From positions 1-22,761 of the forward strand of contig LRSR01001157.1 of NCBI GenBank assembly GCA_001579985.1: a DNA stretch of 22,761 nucleotides, read 5' to 3'. Below are positions 9,233 through 19,592 of the stretch, piece after piece. The stretch's first letter is position 1, and each line of letters begins with the position of its first letter. The notes under the pieces were generated by a model. That model worked only from the letters and a program-made list of their open reading frames with translations. It was not told the DNA's origin and did not search any database. Both the position numbers and the translations under genes were made by a program. This DNA comes from Hypsibius dujardini. Lineage: Eukaryota > Tardigrada > Eutardigrada > Parachela > Hypsibiidae.

Positions 9233-11339
9233 TCAATGTGCGTTGGAGCTTTTCCGGTGTGGCCGGTCACGCTCCGCCGAGTCAGCGTCACGTCTCCGCT
9301 TTGCCGGCCGCGTCTCGGACGCCGTCCGCACAGCCACCGGCGACGGAGCATCCGCATGAGATCGATCCGAGGCAGACTTCTTCTCCTGCTCCCGGGAAGA
9401 TTCGTGTGAGTTAAGGCCACTTCCCTTGCTGCTGTGATGACGCGACGCGGATGCGGACTCTTTCCGAGCCGCCACCCGGTCGTTCCGTCCAGTCGGCTCC
9501 TGACTGTGCGTCCGTTCGCCGCCGCCCTTCTCCTTACCACCCTTGCCGCTGCCGTGGACCACGCCACCGTCCAACGACTTCTTGCTTGTCCGCAATTCCG
9601 GACTGATCGCATCGACACTCGACCGTCGTCGGTGTCGATCCTTCGAGGACTTCTCCGTGGACGGCTTGGCCAGAACGACATCGGGACTGTGGCCGCTGGT
9701 GAGAGAGAGAACGCTGATCGCGCTCTCTCGCTTCTCGCTCGGTTTCAGTCGATCAGCGTGATCGGACCGTCGCGACGTGGGACTGCTGTGGCTGGACGTG
9801 CTGACGCGGTCCTTCTCCTTGAACTCAATCACCTTCCGGGTTGAGGCGATCGAGTCGGGAGAGCGCGGTGTTTCCAGTTTCTTCTCTTTCGACCGCGGCT
9901 TCGGAGAGGCGGGAGGAGGTTGCTTTTCGGTCGTTTTTGAGGAGGCGGCGCTGTCGGAGATCGTGCGGTGAAGCTTCGCGGGATGGCTTGACGAGGATGA
10001 CTTTTTCGTTTCCGGCTCCGAGAAGATGGCGGTCGGCGGTGAGGAAATCGGTGTTGGCTTCGACTTGGCTTCTAAAAAGGATAAGGGGGACAAAAGAGTA
10101 TGATCAAAAAGTGGAAAAAAATCGACAGGACCGATAGGTTCAGACAGGCACGACAGAGACAAACGTTTCAAAACATTATAAGGAAAAGCCACAAGTCAAA
10201 CAAGTATAGGCAGACAGACAATGTATAAACAGACAAACAAAACATAGACACATCTGTCAAAGCAATATTAAGCAAAGCCAAACGAAAGACTTTAAGCGTA
10301 CGCACCCAGAGAACTGTATAAACAGACAGACCGACAAACAAACATAATCCAGGGAGACACACAGACCGTTTGATAGAAAGATATCTACACCGCCAGCGAG
10401 CCAAACCAATGGATAGATTGACAGAAACTGTTACAATCCGGGGCTCAAACGGTCAGTTGGTCAGCCAGACAGACAGACAGACAGACCGACAGACAGACCG
10501 ACAGACAGACCGACAGACAGTCAGTCAGTTGGTCAGCCAGACAGACAGTCAGTCAGTTGGTCAGCCAGACAGACAGTCAGTCAGTTAGTCAGCCAGACAG
10601 TCAGTTGGTCAGCCAGACAGACAGTCAGTCAATTGGTCAACCAGACAGACAGTCAGTCAATTGGTCAGTCAGACAGACAGACAGTCAGTTGGTTAACCAG
10701 ACAGTCAGTAAGTAGATTATTACCTTTCCCCGAGCCTTCTGGAGCTTTAACTCCGTTCTTCTCAAGGCGTTTCGAAACCTTTTCCACCTGGTCTCGTGCA
10801 CTCGTCAACTTGCTCTTTTGGCCGTTCACTGAATTCGGCGCGGAAGTCCCACCACCGCCGTTTTGGGTTGGATTCGCCTCCACCGGAGTCTTAATGGGGG
10901 AGCCGCTGGACGTTTTCAGTCGTTTGGAAGTTGGTGCGTCTTTGTTGGATGCCACCACCGCGCCTTCAAGCGAAGTCTTCTCCACAAATTTCGGAACAGC
11001 CGGGGCAGCACCAGACTTGAGGGATTTCGCGCTGTTGGTGCCGGCAGCAACAACCGGTGCCTTCGGTGCAGCAGGAAATTCGCCCTAAACCAAAACCAAA
11101 CAATTTCTTATGAATTTGAACATTATCAAGAATCAACATCTACAAGGCTTTACCTTCTTGGCGGTTACTTCCGTTTTGATTCGCACATTTTCTTTCGCGT
11201 CCTTGTCGGAACTGGAAGTGCCAGCTGTGGCGGCAGAATCCGACGACGCGGGCTGGATCTCTTCCTCCGCAGGCGTTTCCGCTTTCGTTTGCTCCTTGCT
11301 CCGCTCAGTCTTCAATGAGTCCGGCTTTTTCGGGCCAGC
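9233..11339 (-). other. THOC2: THOC2 exons 28-30 (charged, disordered C-terminal tail)
   Basis: Exons 11154-11339, 10724-11084 and 9233-10071. The tail of about 460 residues is Lys/Glu/Ser/Thr/Pro-rich with no fold visible, like the vertebrate THOC2 tail. That tail is known to bind nucleic acid and partner proteins. Basic patches that could act as nuclear localisation signals are [10 protein letters not shown] and [10 protein letters not shown]. Exon 28 is 186 nt with phase 0 at both ends, so it could be skipped without a frameshift. The 652-bp intron before exon 30 is the gene's longest and is filled with CAGA/CAGT repeats. The last exon holds 278 codons plus the stop. Confidence 0.88.
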
Positions 11340-12317
11340 CTAAAGAGAGAATCCAGGTATTCCCCTCAAATCAGGATTGCGATCAGCTAATCGAAATGAA
11401 CAACGGAAACTCACAGCTCGCGTATGGAAAGACTCTTCCAAGACCAAATGGCCGGCTTGCTTCTGAGCCCGCAATCGTCCCATGTAACTACCGCGAAAAG
11501 AGGTTCAATTAAAATACTACGCTAAAGGTGGTCGGAGTTTGAGCCAATACGCGTGCAGCTGTTTCTCACATCGCTCGATTGATTGATTGAACACCAAATC
11601 GCCAAGTCAATCAATCAATCAACTGCGTAGTCAGTTGTGGTAAAAAACAGCAACATGCATTGGCCAAAATGGCTCAAACTCCGACCATCCCATTCTGCTG
11701 GGCGCCAGTAAAAAGTAGGCTTTAATTCGGTCGGCCTGAGGTTTCTGCCAGGCGTGTATTTCCCGTGGAGAGGCAGGTAGTAAGGTAGGAAGTTGATATT
11801 GTCAAGCACGTACCCGTAAGCGAGGGAATACATATCCGGGCGCTTTTCCTTCTCCGACTCCATCAGCTGCTGCACCCGTTTCTCAATGGCGACGTAGAAG
11901 TTAGAGATGATGGGATAGTAGGGCAGAATCTAATATTTTTTTTAACTTTCAGTATAAGATAGCGATAATCAAACAGAACATGACCACGTCAAGCTTACCC
12001 GATCGAGTACGATAAGACCGTTCCGAATGCGGACGTAGCTGTCCGAATCCAAAGACTTCACCATGGACTTGGTCAGTTTGAAATGCCACTTGTGGCAGAC
12101 ATGACGAAAGTTCTCATAATCAATGTGGTCTACAACATCCGCTCCCGATGAGACGGTCGGAGTGCGGAACTTCGTCATGAAACCGGGATGATGTTGACAT
12201 TCCTAGAAGCCATGTAAGCTTAACGTAAAAAATGTCATGTCTGCCTGCCAGATTGTCTATCTGTCTGTCTGTCTGTTTATCTATCTAACTGTCTGCCTGT
12301 CTGTCTGCCTGCCTGCC

Positions 12318-12370
<53 letters not shown>

Positions 12371-14819
12371 GCCTGCCTGCCTGCCTGCCTGTCTGGCTGC
12401 CGAAATCAAGCATATTCACTCACGGTCTCAAAGACAGCCTTGCTGTTGTGCCAGCGCATAATGGTCTGTAGGACGGTGTGCAGGAGTCGTCCATAACGGC
12501 TAGCCTCGTTCTCAGAGCAGCAGGTCAGTGCAGTTGTAATGTCACACAGCATCTGAAAAAAGGGTAGAAGCACTAAGCATAAATCCCGATGTTCTAATTC
12601 CGTTTTCCATACGTCACAGAGACCGCAGACCAGCACGATACACTGACTTACCCGATCGTAACACAGTAGCGTCGAGAAATTCTGTGTCCGCAGCTCGTGG
12701 AGGGAAGAAATGAAGTGCGCGCTAAACAGCGCGTCGATGGTGGAGAAGGTGGATCGGGGCAGAACACACATCTGGAGAAACTGTGAGACTACGTCGCTCT
12801 TGTTGGATTCTGGAAAGAGAGAAAAAACCAATCAATCAATCAATCAATCAGTTAATCAATCAATTAGTCAGTTAATCAATCAATTAATCAGTCAGTCAGT
12901 CAATCAATCAATCAATCAGTTGATCAGTCAATCAATCAGTCAATCAATCAGTCAATCAATCAATTAATCAATCAATTAATCAGTCAATCAATCAGTCAAT
13001 CAATCAATCAAATGAGCATACAATAACCCACAGAGCCAACAGATTTAGTCAAGAGGGCAAAAAAGGCTATTCCTCTTACTGGCAGATTGGAACCACCGAT
13101 CTTTCTCCTCCGCCAGATGATTCCGCAGCATCTGCACGTGCTGCTTCTGCACACTCATCTCCTCCTGAAGTTTTTCAATGACAATTTGAGCGCGGGTGCT
13201 TTCCTTGCGACGCTTGATTTCTTTCTGTAAACGAACAAACTTCCAATCAGACTCCGTTTAAATGACTCAGGCAGAACAAGACGCCACTTACGCCAAGGTC
13301 CTCGTCGCCTGGATCGGCAGCCGCTGCGACAACCTGTTGCAGCTTCTCCACTTCCTGCTCGTACACCGCTACCGGAACGTACAGATCGTATAGCGACAGG
13401 AACCAAAAAAGCACGTAAAAGCGAAGACTGCAAAAAAGCAGACATTGATACCAGGCAGTAAGACAAAGTGAGCAATATAGACGAGTAACAACGGATCAGT
13501 TATCAGCCACTTGCCTAATGTCTTCCATGGGTGCCTGGGTCATGACCGGGGTGATCAAATCGACTACCGAGGTGATGACATTGTCGAAGGTCTTGCTAAA
13601 CTTCTCCTGCACCAGCTTGAAATGCTCCCCGTTCAGCGTACCGTCCGGGATTTTTTCCTGTTTCTTGAAGTGTTCAATCTCCGTCTGGAGGAAATAACAA
13701 CAGAAATACTATGCAAGTGGGAAGATAAACGGTGTCAAGACCAGCCCATAGGCAAACGAAGACAACACGTGAGTTCTGCAACGATAAGCGCTTCCAGACT
13801 TAGGAAGATCGAGCGTTACAGACAAGACAATGAGATTAGGCACAGACACAGACAAGACGCAGACACAGACACAGACACACGCTCAGACACAGACACACGC
13901 TCAGACACAGACACACGCTTAGACACAGACACAGACACACGCTTAGACACAGACACACGCTCAGACACAGACACAGACACAGGCACAGACAAGACGCAGA
14001 CAGACAGAGTTCGCAGAGGTTTCGGTTGCCATACCGTGATCTCATTCCAGTACACCGACCGGAGCAGAAAGATGGACGTCTCAAATGGAATGTTGTAGAC
14101 TCGGATCAGCACTTCCAGTGAGGGAAAGGTCTTCTCATACTCTGACTTGGTGAGATTAGTGGCCAAAAAAGTTCCATACTGCACCAGAGTATCGTGGCAC
14201 TGGAAAACAAGCGATTCAGCGGGGTTAATCAACAGACGAACCGTCGACCCATTGGACTTACCATATCGTACAAAAGACCGACCAGCTTCAAATTCTTCGC
14301 CTCATCTTCCTTGTACAGGATGACCGACTCCACGTGAGTGATGAGCAGACAGAGCGGCAAAGCCTGACCGGAATTCAAAAGGGCATCCTTCAAGCGGACG
14401 CTGGAGCGCTTGGTGTTGCGCATCGGGCTGAAGTAGGCGCCCTCCGCCTTAAGGACCTCCCCACCGGCCAGGGCGGCCAACTGCTCGTCCGTCACGCCTT
14501 CGGACACCTCAATGCCGGACAGTTTGTGGACAAGTTCTTTCAGGATTAGAAGGTCCACACTGTACGATAAAACAGACGGAATGAAGAAAAGTCGTGAGGG
14601 AAAATTGAAAAGCAAGCGAGTCTTACGTTTGACCGGCTTTCAACATTCCCGCGACATATTCCAGGATGGGCTCCAACTCAATGGTCAACCGTTTCGCGAA
14701 CACTGCACTGAAGTTTGCAGTATCTATGAAAGAATAACCAGCAATGAAAGATCAAACTGACGAACAATTCAAACGATAATTATGTCTATCAGTCTGTCTA
14801 GTTTGTTTGTCTGTGTGTT

Positions 14820-14909
<90 letters not shown>

Positions 14910-17480
14910 GTCTGTCTGTCTGTCTGTCTGTCTGTCTGTGTGTCCGTCAATCCATCTGGCTGTCTGACTGGATGTCTGACTGGATGTCCACGCCTGAACA
15001 ACTTACAGCGGTACCACGGCATAATCGTCATGGCATCATGCTTGTGGCTGTTATTTTTCGGCAAGCTCATGTACTCGAGTACGCAATCTGCTCACCGAGG
15101 AAAATCCATAAAAATACAATAACTGACAAGGAAAGTGTGAAAAATGCCGTGTGGTCACTCACACAACATGATGTCGGCAGAGAACGCGGAGGCATTCCGC
15201 ATGGCGTCCGTCACCAGCGTTCCAAAGTTATCGTACGATCCGATCCGTTCCGACAACTAAAAATCGAAATATTGAATCATGGGTGTGTCATGCTTGTGAA
15301 AAACAACACGTTAATTTCTTACGTAATTGCAGACAATGATAGCATTGTTATACATGTCTTTCGCGACAATACGACCGCATGATTTGGTGCTATCCTTATT
15401 AATCCGCCTACAGACAAAAAAAATTCTTATCCTACCTGTCTATCTATCTATCTACACATGTGGCAGCAGTTTTGTCCGGACCGAGTTCGAACCACCTGAT
15501 TTGCTGGCGTCGTGGCTCGAATTCAGTCGGGACAAAAAATGCTGCCACATGTGTATCTATCAGTCAGTCAGTCAGTCAGTCAGTCAGTCAGTCAGTCAGT
15601 CAGTCAGTCAGTCAGTCAGCCAGCCAGTCAGTCAGTCAGCCAGCCAGCCAGTCAGTCAGTCAGTCAATCAATCAATCAGCCAGTCAGTTAATCAGTCAGT
15701 CAGTCAGTCAGTCAGTCAGTCAGCCAGCCAGTCAGTCAGTCAGTCAGTCAGTCAGTCAGTCAGTCAAGTCAGTCAAGTAAGTTGTTTACTGAGAGTACAG
15801 TCACAGTATGGCAATGGCAACGTACTTTTGAAACCACTTGGCGTTGGCCAGAGCCACTGCTCGAGCCACAATGCCCAGAGGATGTCCATTGGGGTAATAG
15901 TCCACTTTTGTTTTGTAATATAACGTGAACCTGAAAGAGGCACGTTGTAGAATGGCAACCATCGAAGTGTTAAAAAACGGTGACCACCTACCGTATCGTA
16001 TAGGGTAGCATCTTCATGACTGCAAAGATCTTCTCCGACAAGGAGGACGACCCGGTGCCCCGAGTCAAGCCTGGCAGGAAACAATGCTCAAAAGTATGAA
16101 GGAGCTCTCGGAAGATCTTCAAGGAGTCCGCATTCAAAGCAGCCATGTCTTCATTCAATGCCACCTTTAGGAGCGAATAACACAAGTGTTTTTCCATTGT
16201 GCAGGAGGGAAAAGCGGACACCTTCGAGGGATCAAGCGTGACTAACCTGATTCAGACGCACAAACTCGTGGGCGATTCGAAGCAGCTTGCTGAACAAAAT
16301 ACGATCGTAGATGAGGTTTCCGCCCAAGATCATCAGCCAAGGATCCAGCTTTTCCCCCATGTCGGCGACATTTGTCATCTGGGACGGCAGTTGGTCGTTG
16401 AGGACGAGGGGAAAGTTTGAGCCAGGATCCGGAATACGCTGGGCATCCAATCCGATACTGGAGAAGAAAGCACAAGGTACATGTCGGCAGGCCTTAACTT
16501 TGCCAAAAAGACGGAATAAATCGGCTCACTTTCGGTATATCGGGTCGATAATATAGTGAACGATCCGCGAGATTTCCAGCGCCAGTGGTTCGAATGTCGT
16601 TGCGTACTGGATGGGCATGTCGTTGATCAGCCGGATCGCGTCGTGGTACATTCCCCGTTGCAGCATGATGGTCACCAGTTCGATTCGGGGATTGCGGTTC
16701 TCCTGCATAACATTCTCATACACTTCTGTGTTTCAGGCGGAGCGGTGGCCTGTGCGCAGATGCCGCAATCGGGGGGAGTACCTCGAAATACCGCGTCATC
16801 GCCTCGAAGCTGAGCTTCTCGGTGTTGCTTTCCTTGACCGATCGCTTGGTGGTGTGCAGGATCTTATCTTCATCCGTGGCGCGCTCAAACATCTGCTTCC
16901 AGTGAAGTTCCGTCTCTTCATGCGTCAGAGGGACCTTTCAAGGGGGAGGAGGGAGGAGGGGAATTAGTTTGTCCGTTGAATGACCGAGAGAAGCGAGAAG
17001 GAATATATATATTCACATATGGCAGGATGTCTTCCCACGTCGACAGGCCCTCCGCGACGATGTGGCAGACTAGTTGGCAGAGACCGCGTATCCGTCGGAA
17101 TTCCTTCCCGTTTTTCTAAAAGAGGAGATGCAGAGAATGCGGTTGCGAATACGGAAGGCGCTCTCCCAGTCGTGAGGCAGCAGCCCGATCAACCCGCACG
17201 GCAACGAGCGAGTGAAATATTCGCAAGCTGTTCGTTCGATCGGGAAAGGGAAGAGATGGACTCGTACTTTGCCAAAGAGCTGGAACTTTGCGCCAATCAG
17301 GGTGACGAGGGAGGAAATGTCAAAGTCCATGCTATCACAGAGTTCCAGGAGGACTTTGCTAAGGATCTTCGGCTGCAGGCAGATGGCCGTCAACATGGTC
17401 TCGATGATCCGGTAGATGTCCAGGTCGTAGGTACCTGGAAGAACGGAGCATCACAGACAAGTCATCAGACACAGGCATCG

Positions 17481-17516
<36 letters not shown>

Positions 17517-17600
17517 AACAGACAACCAGACAGACAGACAACCAGACAGACAGACAGACAGACAGATAAACAGGAAGACAGACAGACAGACAGACAAACG

Positions 17601-17644
<44 letters not shown>

Positions 17645-19231
17645 GGAGGGAGAAAAGTCGAACCAATCCGGATGACAAAACCTCCTTACCTGCAAGTTCC
17701 ATTATTTTCTCCGCTATCAAGCTGCAATTGGATGAATTGGCTTGATCGAGAACGTCAATGAGCTCGGCAAATCCTTCCGGTTCCTCGCGGTATAGATTGA
17801 ACTTCTGGAGCTTGAAACTAAGAAATACGCGCATTGCAGTTAACTGATTGCGATTGCCATGACAAATCAGCACCAAAAATCCGGAAAACCTCCGTTCACT
17901 TACAACCACTTTGTCTTCGTGCGAACGTATCGCGTCTCCCAACCGCCGACCTTGTCCACCACACCCACGGCAGGCAGCATCTCTTGCTCAAGTCGCTCAC
18001 GTACGTCAGCCATAGGGACCAGATTTTTTGACTACGAGCATAATTACAGTTAAAAAAAACAATATAAATCTCCAAACGGATATTTTACAAAAAAATCAGC
18101 TTTACCACAATGTGCGACACGAGGTCAGAATATCTCTCCGCTGCCGCTGCATCTTCCGACTCTGCCGTGGAATATTCTGCAAACAAAAAAAAAGATTACC
18201 CGCAGTCTCGTACAATTGAGAAGTCACTCCAAGCCCCAAAAGGACCGATCAATCAATCAAAAGAGCAAACAGCCCTAGTGGTGGTGAATCAAGTGAGCAA
18301 CCCAACAGGTAACCAATTCGATCAAATAGACATACATCATATCAATCAACCAATCAATCCACCGACCAATGAATCTACCAATTAATCAACCAATCAATCA
18401 ATCGAGCACTCAACATCTATGTACCAATCAATCAAGCAAGCAATCAATCAATTAATCGAGCACTCAACATCTATGTACCAATCAATCAATCAATCAATTA
18501 ATCGAGCACTCAATATTTATATACCACTCAATCAAGCAATCAACCAATCAATCAATCGAGCACTCAACATCTATGTACCAATCAATCAATCGAGCACTCA
18601 ACATCTATGTACCAATCAATCAAGCAATCAATATCAATTAACCAATCAATCAACCAATCAATTGATAGTCAATCAAATCAAACCTCAGTGTGCTTACAGA
18701 ATTCATTTCTTCTCGGCATTCGCATGTACATTCTGAACTGGATACTTACCAACGACTTGGAGTTGATCGATGATTAAACTTGCCAATCCGGGGTAGGCGT
18801 CCTGAAAGGTGCAACACTCATAAAATCAAAGAATGTTTCCTTCAATTAAAACATTTTTTAAATAAAAACTTACCAGGTGAGGTTTTATTCGCAGAAGGCA
18901 GTCGTCCCGCGAGAGCTCACCCGCTATCACGCCACGGATTAGAGCACCGCAATACTCCACAAAATCTAAAATCAACTCATAAATAGAATGAGGAGCGAGG
19001 GAAAGAGTAAAACGCATTTTTACCTGTGGAATCGTCAAAAAAGTTTTCCGCAAGATCAGATTCTCCAACGTTCTCCGAAAGACTTTGGTACAGACTGGCC
19101 GGACTCTCCCCGTCAACATCCATTTCCGATTCCCCAATCCTACCGGCCGTTGTGGGGACGCCGGAGGACGGGCTGCGAAAAAGGACGGTGGAGTTGCGGG
19201 GCGTGGATTTTGAGAACTCCGCGGCGGACAT
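9233..19231 (-). CDS. THOC2: THO complex subunit 2 (THOC2), complete, 30 exons
   Basis: THOC2 is the large helical scaffold of the THO complex. THO acts in the nucleus with UAP56/DDX39B and ALYREF to package nascent mRNA for export and limit R-loops (family knowledge). The 30 joined exons give 5,097 nt, 1,698 residues plus a TGA at 9233-9235; vertebrate THOC2 is close to 1,600. All junction phases agree, and the spliced protein follows vertebrate THOC2 from about residue 70 to 1,240. Diagnostic stretches are QKFNLYREE (exon 6), [16 protein letters not shown] (18/19), [10 protein letters not shown] (23), [12 protein letters not shown] (24), [18 protein letters not shown] (25) and [17 protein letters not shown] (26/27). 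The start at 19229-19231 has A at -3 and encodes a lineage-specific acidic N-terminus. The tail is Lys/Ser/Arg-rich. Confidence 0.97.
10200..10712. repeat. CAGA/CAGT compound repeat in THOC2 intron 29
   Basis: From 10200 to 10360 the sequence is a degenerate AGACA-rich stretch. From 10452 to 10712 it is a higher-order repeat of CAGACAGACAGTCAGTCAGT and TGGTCAGC blocks. It makes this 652-bp intron the longest of THOC2. Confidence 0.9.
11527..11690. repeat. 164-bp foldback element inside THOC2 intron 26
   Basis: The outer arms 11527-11546 and 11670-11690 are inverted copies of GGATGGTCGGAGTTTGAGCC, one with a 1-bp gap. The inner arms carry GATTGATTGATTGA (11577-11590) facing CAATCAATCAATCA, around a short loop. 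The terminal repeats and hairpin form suggest a MITE. I could not define a target-site duplication with confidence. Confidence 0.8.
12239..12402. repeat. CTGT/CTGC array in THOC2 intron 24
   Basis: About 164 bp of CTGT with CTGC and CTAT units fill most of the 221-bp intron. On the transcript strand it reads CAGA/GGCA. Confidence 0.95.
12829..13010. repeat. CAAT tetranucleotide array in THOC2 intron 22
   Basis: CAAT/CAGT/TAAT units make up about two thirds of the 270-bp intron. The transcript strand reads GATT/ACTG. Confidence 0.95.
13428..13514 (-). promoter_or_regulatory. GC-AG intron (THOC2 intron 20)
   Basis: On the minus strand, exon 20 ends GAC ATT AG and is followed by GCAAGTGG rather than GT. 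The acceptor is TTTTTTGCAG. Joining AG to the following T makes Ser and keeps the conserved DIS-x-RFYVLFW reading. The nearest GT (in CAAGTGG) would shift the frame. Apart from the C, the site matches the U1-pairing consensus AG|GYAAGT perfectly, as is usual for GC donors. Confidence 0.85.
13841..14008. repeat. CAGACA/CACGCT minisatellite in THOC2 intron 19
   Basis: Units such as CAGACACAGACACACGCT recur with variable numbers of CAGACA hexamers. The hexameric component keeps frames open, giving spurious Asp/Thr or Ser/Val/Cys repeat ORFs on the two strands. Confidence 0.93.
14825..14941. repeat. CTGT array in THOC2 intron 16
   Basis: Nearly pure CTGT with a one-base phase break near 14909, inside the 283-bp intron. 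Flanks have TTTGTTTGTC and CTGACTGGATGT variants. Confidence 0.95.
15454..15554. repeat. 101-nt imperfect hairpin in THOC2 intron 13
   Basis: The arms begin and end with ACACATGTGGCAGCA and its complement and continue inward through TTTTGTCC and TCGAACCAC-like matches. Tetranucleotide repeats abut both ends (CTAT on the left, CAGT on the right). It could be a small foldback element, or a structured intronic RNA precursor on either strand. Confidence 0.8.
15561..15778. repeat. CAGT array in THOC2 intron 13
   Basis: About 218 bp of CAGT with CAGC and CAAT units, directly following the hairpin at 15454-15554 in a 418-bp intron. It yields SVSQ-type plus-strand ORFs that are not genes. Confidence 0.96.
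17485..17645. repeat. CAGA array in THOC2 intron 6
   Basis: About 160 bp of CAGA with CAAA and CCAG variants inside the 255-bp intron. The transcript strand reads CTGT. Confidence 0.95.
18246..18665. repeat. CAAT higher-order repeat in THOC2 intron 3
   Basis: A CAAT tract interrupted five times by a conserved spacer, GAGCACTCAACATCTATGTA then CCA, starting at 18404, 18458, 18504, 18558 and 18592. Spacings are 54, 46, 54 and 34 bp, so only the CAAT copy number differs between units. It accounts for most of the 573-bp intron. Confidence 0.94.
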
Positions 19232-19592
19232 GTTTTTTTGCTGAAGCGTTCTGACACTTCTGCGCCCAACAAATTACCCTGCTGCTGATTTCTCTAGAAC
19301 ATAGCGACCTGAAAATACAGATTTGAAATTTCAAGATTTACGAAAGAAACTGCAAATCGATCCGGAAAAAAAAACCAAAAGAGAAAATGATGTGAAAATA
19401 ATTTTAGGCTTTTTTTAAAGTTGAAGATTAGACGTGGACCCCTAGGGGGATTTAAGCAAGGGGGTGGACCCCTAGGGGGGGTTTAAGCGAGGGGGTTGAA
19501 GAGGCGGACCTTCTGCGATTCCACGTCCATTCTTTACACCGCTTGTCAGTTCCAATTCCAGTTCTCCAGTTCCAATTCCAGTTCTCCATTCA
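19232..19592. other. Upstream of THOC2 start: 5' UTR/promoter region
   Basis: No coding sequence is supported. It contains a 30-bp tandem duplication (GTGGACCCCTAGGGGG... at 19434 and 19464) and a 20-bp one (CAGTTCCAATTCCAGTTCTC at 19547 and 19567). No TATA box is obvious and the transcription start cannot be placed. Confidence 0.5.

Larger units (their letters stand above)
11415..13684 (-). other. THOC2: THOC2 exons 20-27 (Tho2 domain)
   Basis: Exons in transcription order: 13515-13684, 13292-13427, 13080-13224, 12652-12809, 12424-12552, 11999-12202, 11814-11929, 11415-11487. They encode the most conserved part of the family, about residues 861-1237: [15 protein letters not shown] (exon 21), a charged coiled coil (22), [20 protein letters not shown] (23), the Cys/Ser-Glu-Asn motif [12 protein letters not shown] (24) and [18 protein letters not shown] (25). 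The exon 20/21 intron uses a GC donor. Introns 22 (CAAT), 24 (CTGT) and 26 (foldback) are expanded. Exon 26 ends inside a Gly codon (GG|GTACGT) that exon 27 completes. Confidence 0.95.
14035..16457 (-). other. THOC2: THOC2 exons 11-19 (end of THOC2_N and Thoc2 domain)
   Basis: Exons in transcription order: 16247-16457, 15992-16164, 15826-15930, 15323-15407, 15163-15256, 15007-15087, 14627-14723, 14262-14559, 14035-14199. Exons 15-17 ([32 protein letters not shown]) match the short Thoc2 domain that in vertebrates follows KRLTKENVKPSGR; here that is [13 protein letters not shown] in exon 14. Exon 18 carries [17 protein letters not shown] and [18 protein letters not shown], and exon 19 [16 protein letters not shown], all highly conserved. 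Intron 13 contains a 101-nt hairpin and a CAGT array, intron 16 a CTGT array, and intron 19 a CAGACA minisatellite. The other introns are 61-75 bp. Confidence 0.94.
16530..19231 (-). other. THOC2: THOC2 exons 1-10 (N-terminal helical region)
   Basis: Exons in transcription order, plus-strand coordinates: 19024-19231, 18874-18965, 18750-18801, 18106-18176, 17904-18031, 17690-17817, 17268-17434, 17017-17115, 16782-16934, 16530-16702. Exon 1 (69 codons) is Ser/Pro/Glu/Asp-rich and has no clear counterpart in the vertebrate N-terminus. Conserved THOC2_N sequence begins with exon 2 ([20 protein letters not shown]). Exon 10 must start after the CAG at 16705-16703 (GAG AAC CGC...). Acceptors a few bases upstream throw the conserved [20 protein letters not shown] stretch out of frame. 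Intron 3 (573 bp) is CAAT-rich and intron 6 (255 bp) is CAGA-rich. Intron 7 (152 bp) is unremarkable. Confidence 0.93.

Noticed and set aside
11615-11813. In-frame continuation of THOC2 exon 26 into intron 26 ([12 protein letters not shown]...)
   Set aside because: It ends at a stop inside the foldback element and would cut off the conserved [10 protein letters not shown] continuation; the GG|GTACGT donor and exon 27 restore the family sequence.
16703-16781. Possible frameshift between THOC2 exons 9 and 10
   Set aside because: The first acceptors tried gave the wrong frame, but the acceptor ATGCAG just before GAG AAC CGC keeps phase 0, so the gene is intact.
17116-17267. Open reading through THOC2 intron 7 suggesting a longer exon
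   Set aside because: The intron is 152 bp, not a multiple of three; only splicing joins KFQLFGK to KNGKEFRR in the family order.
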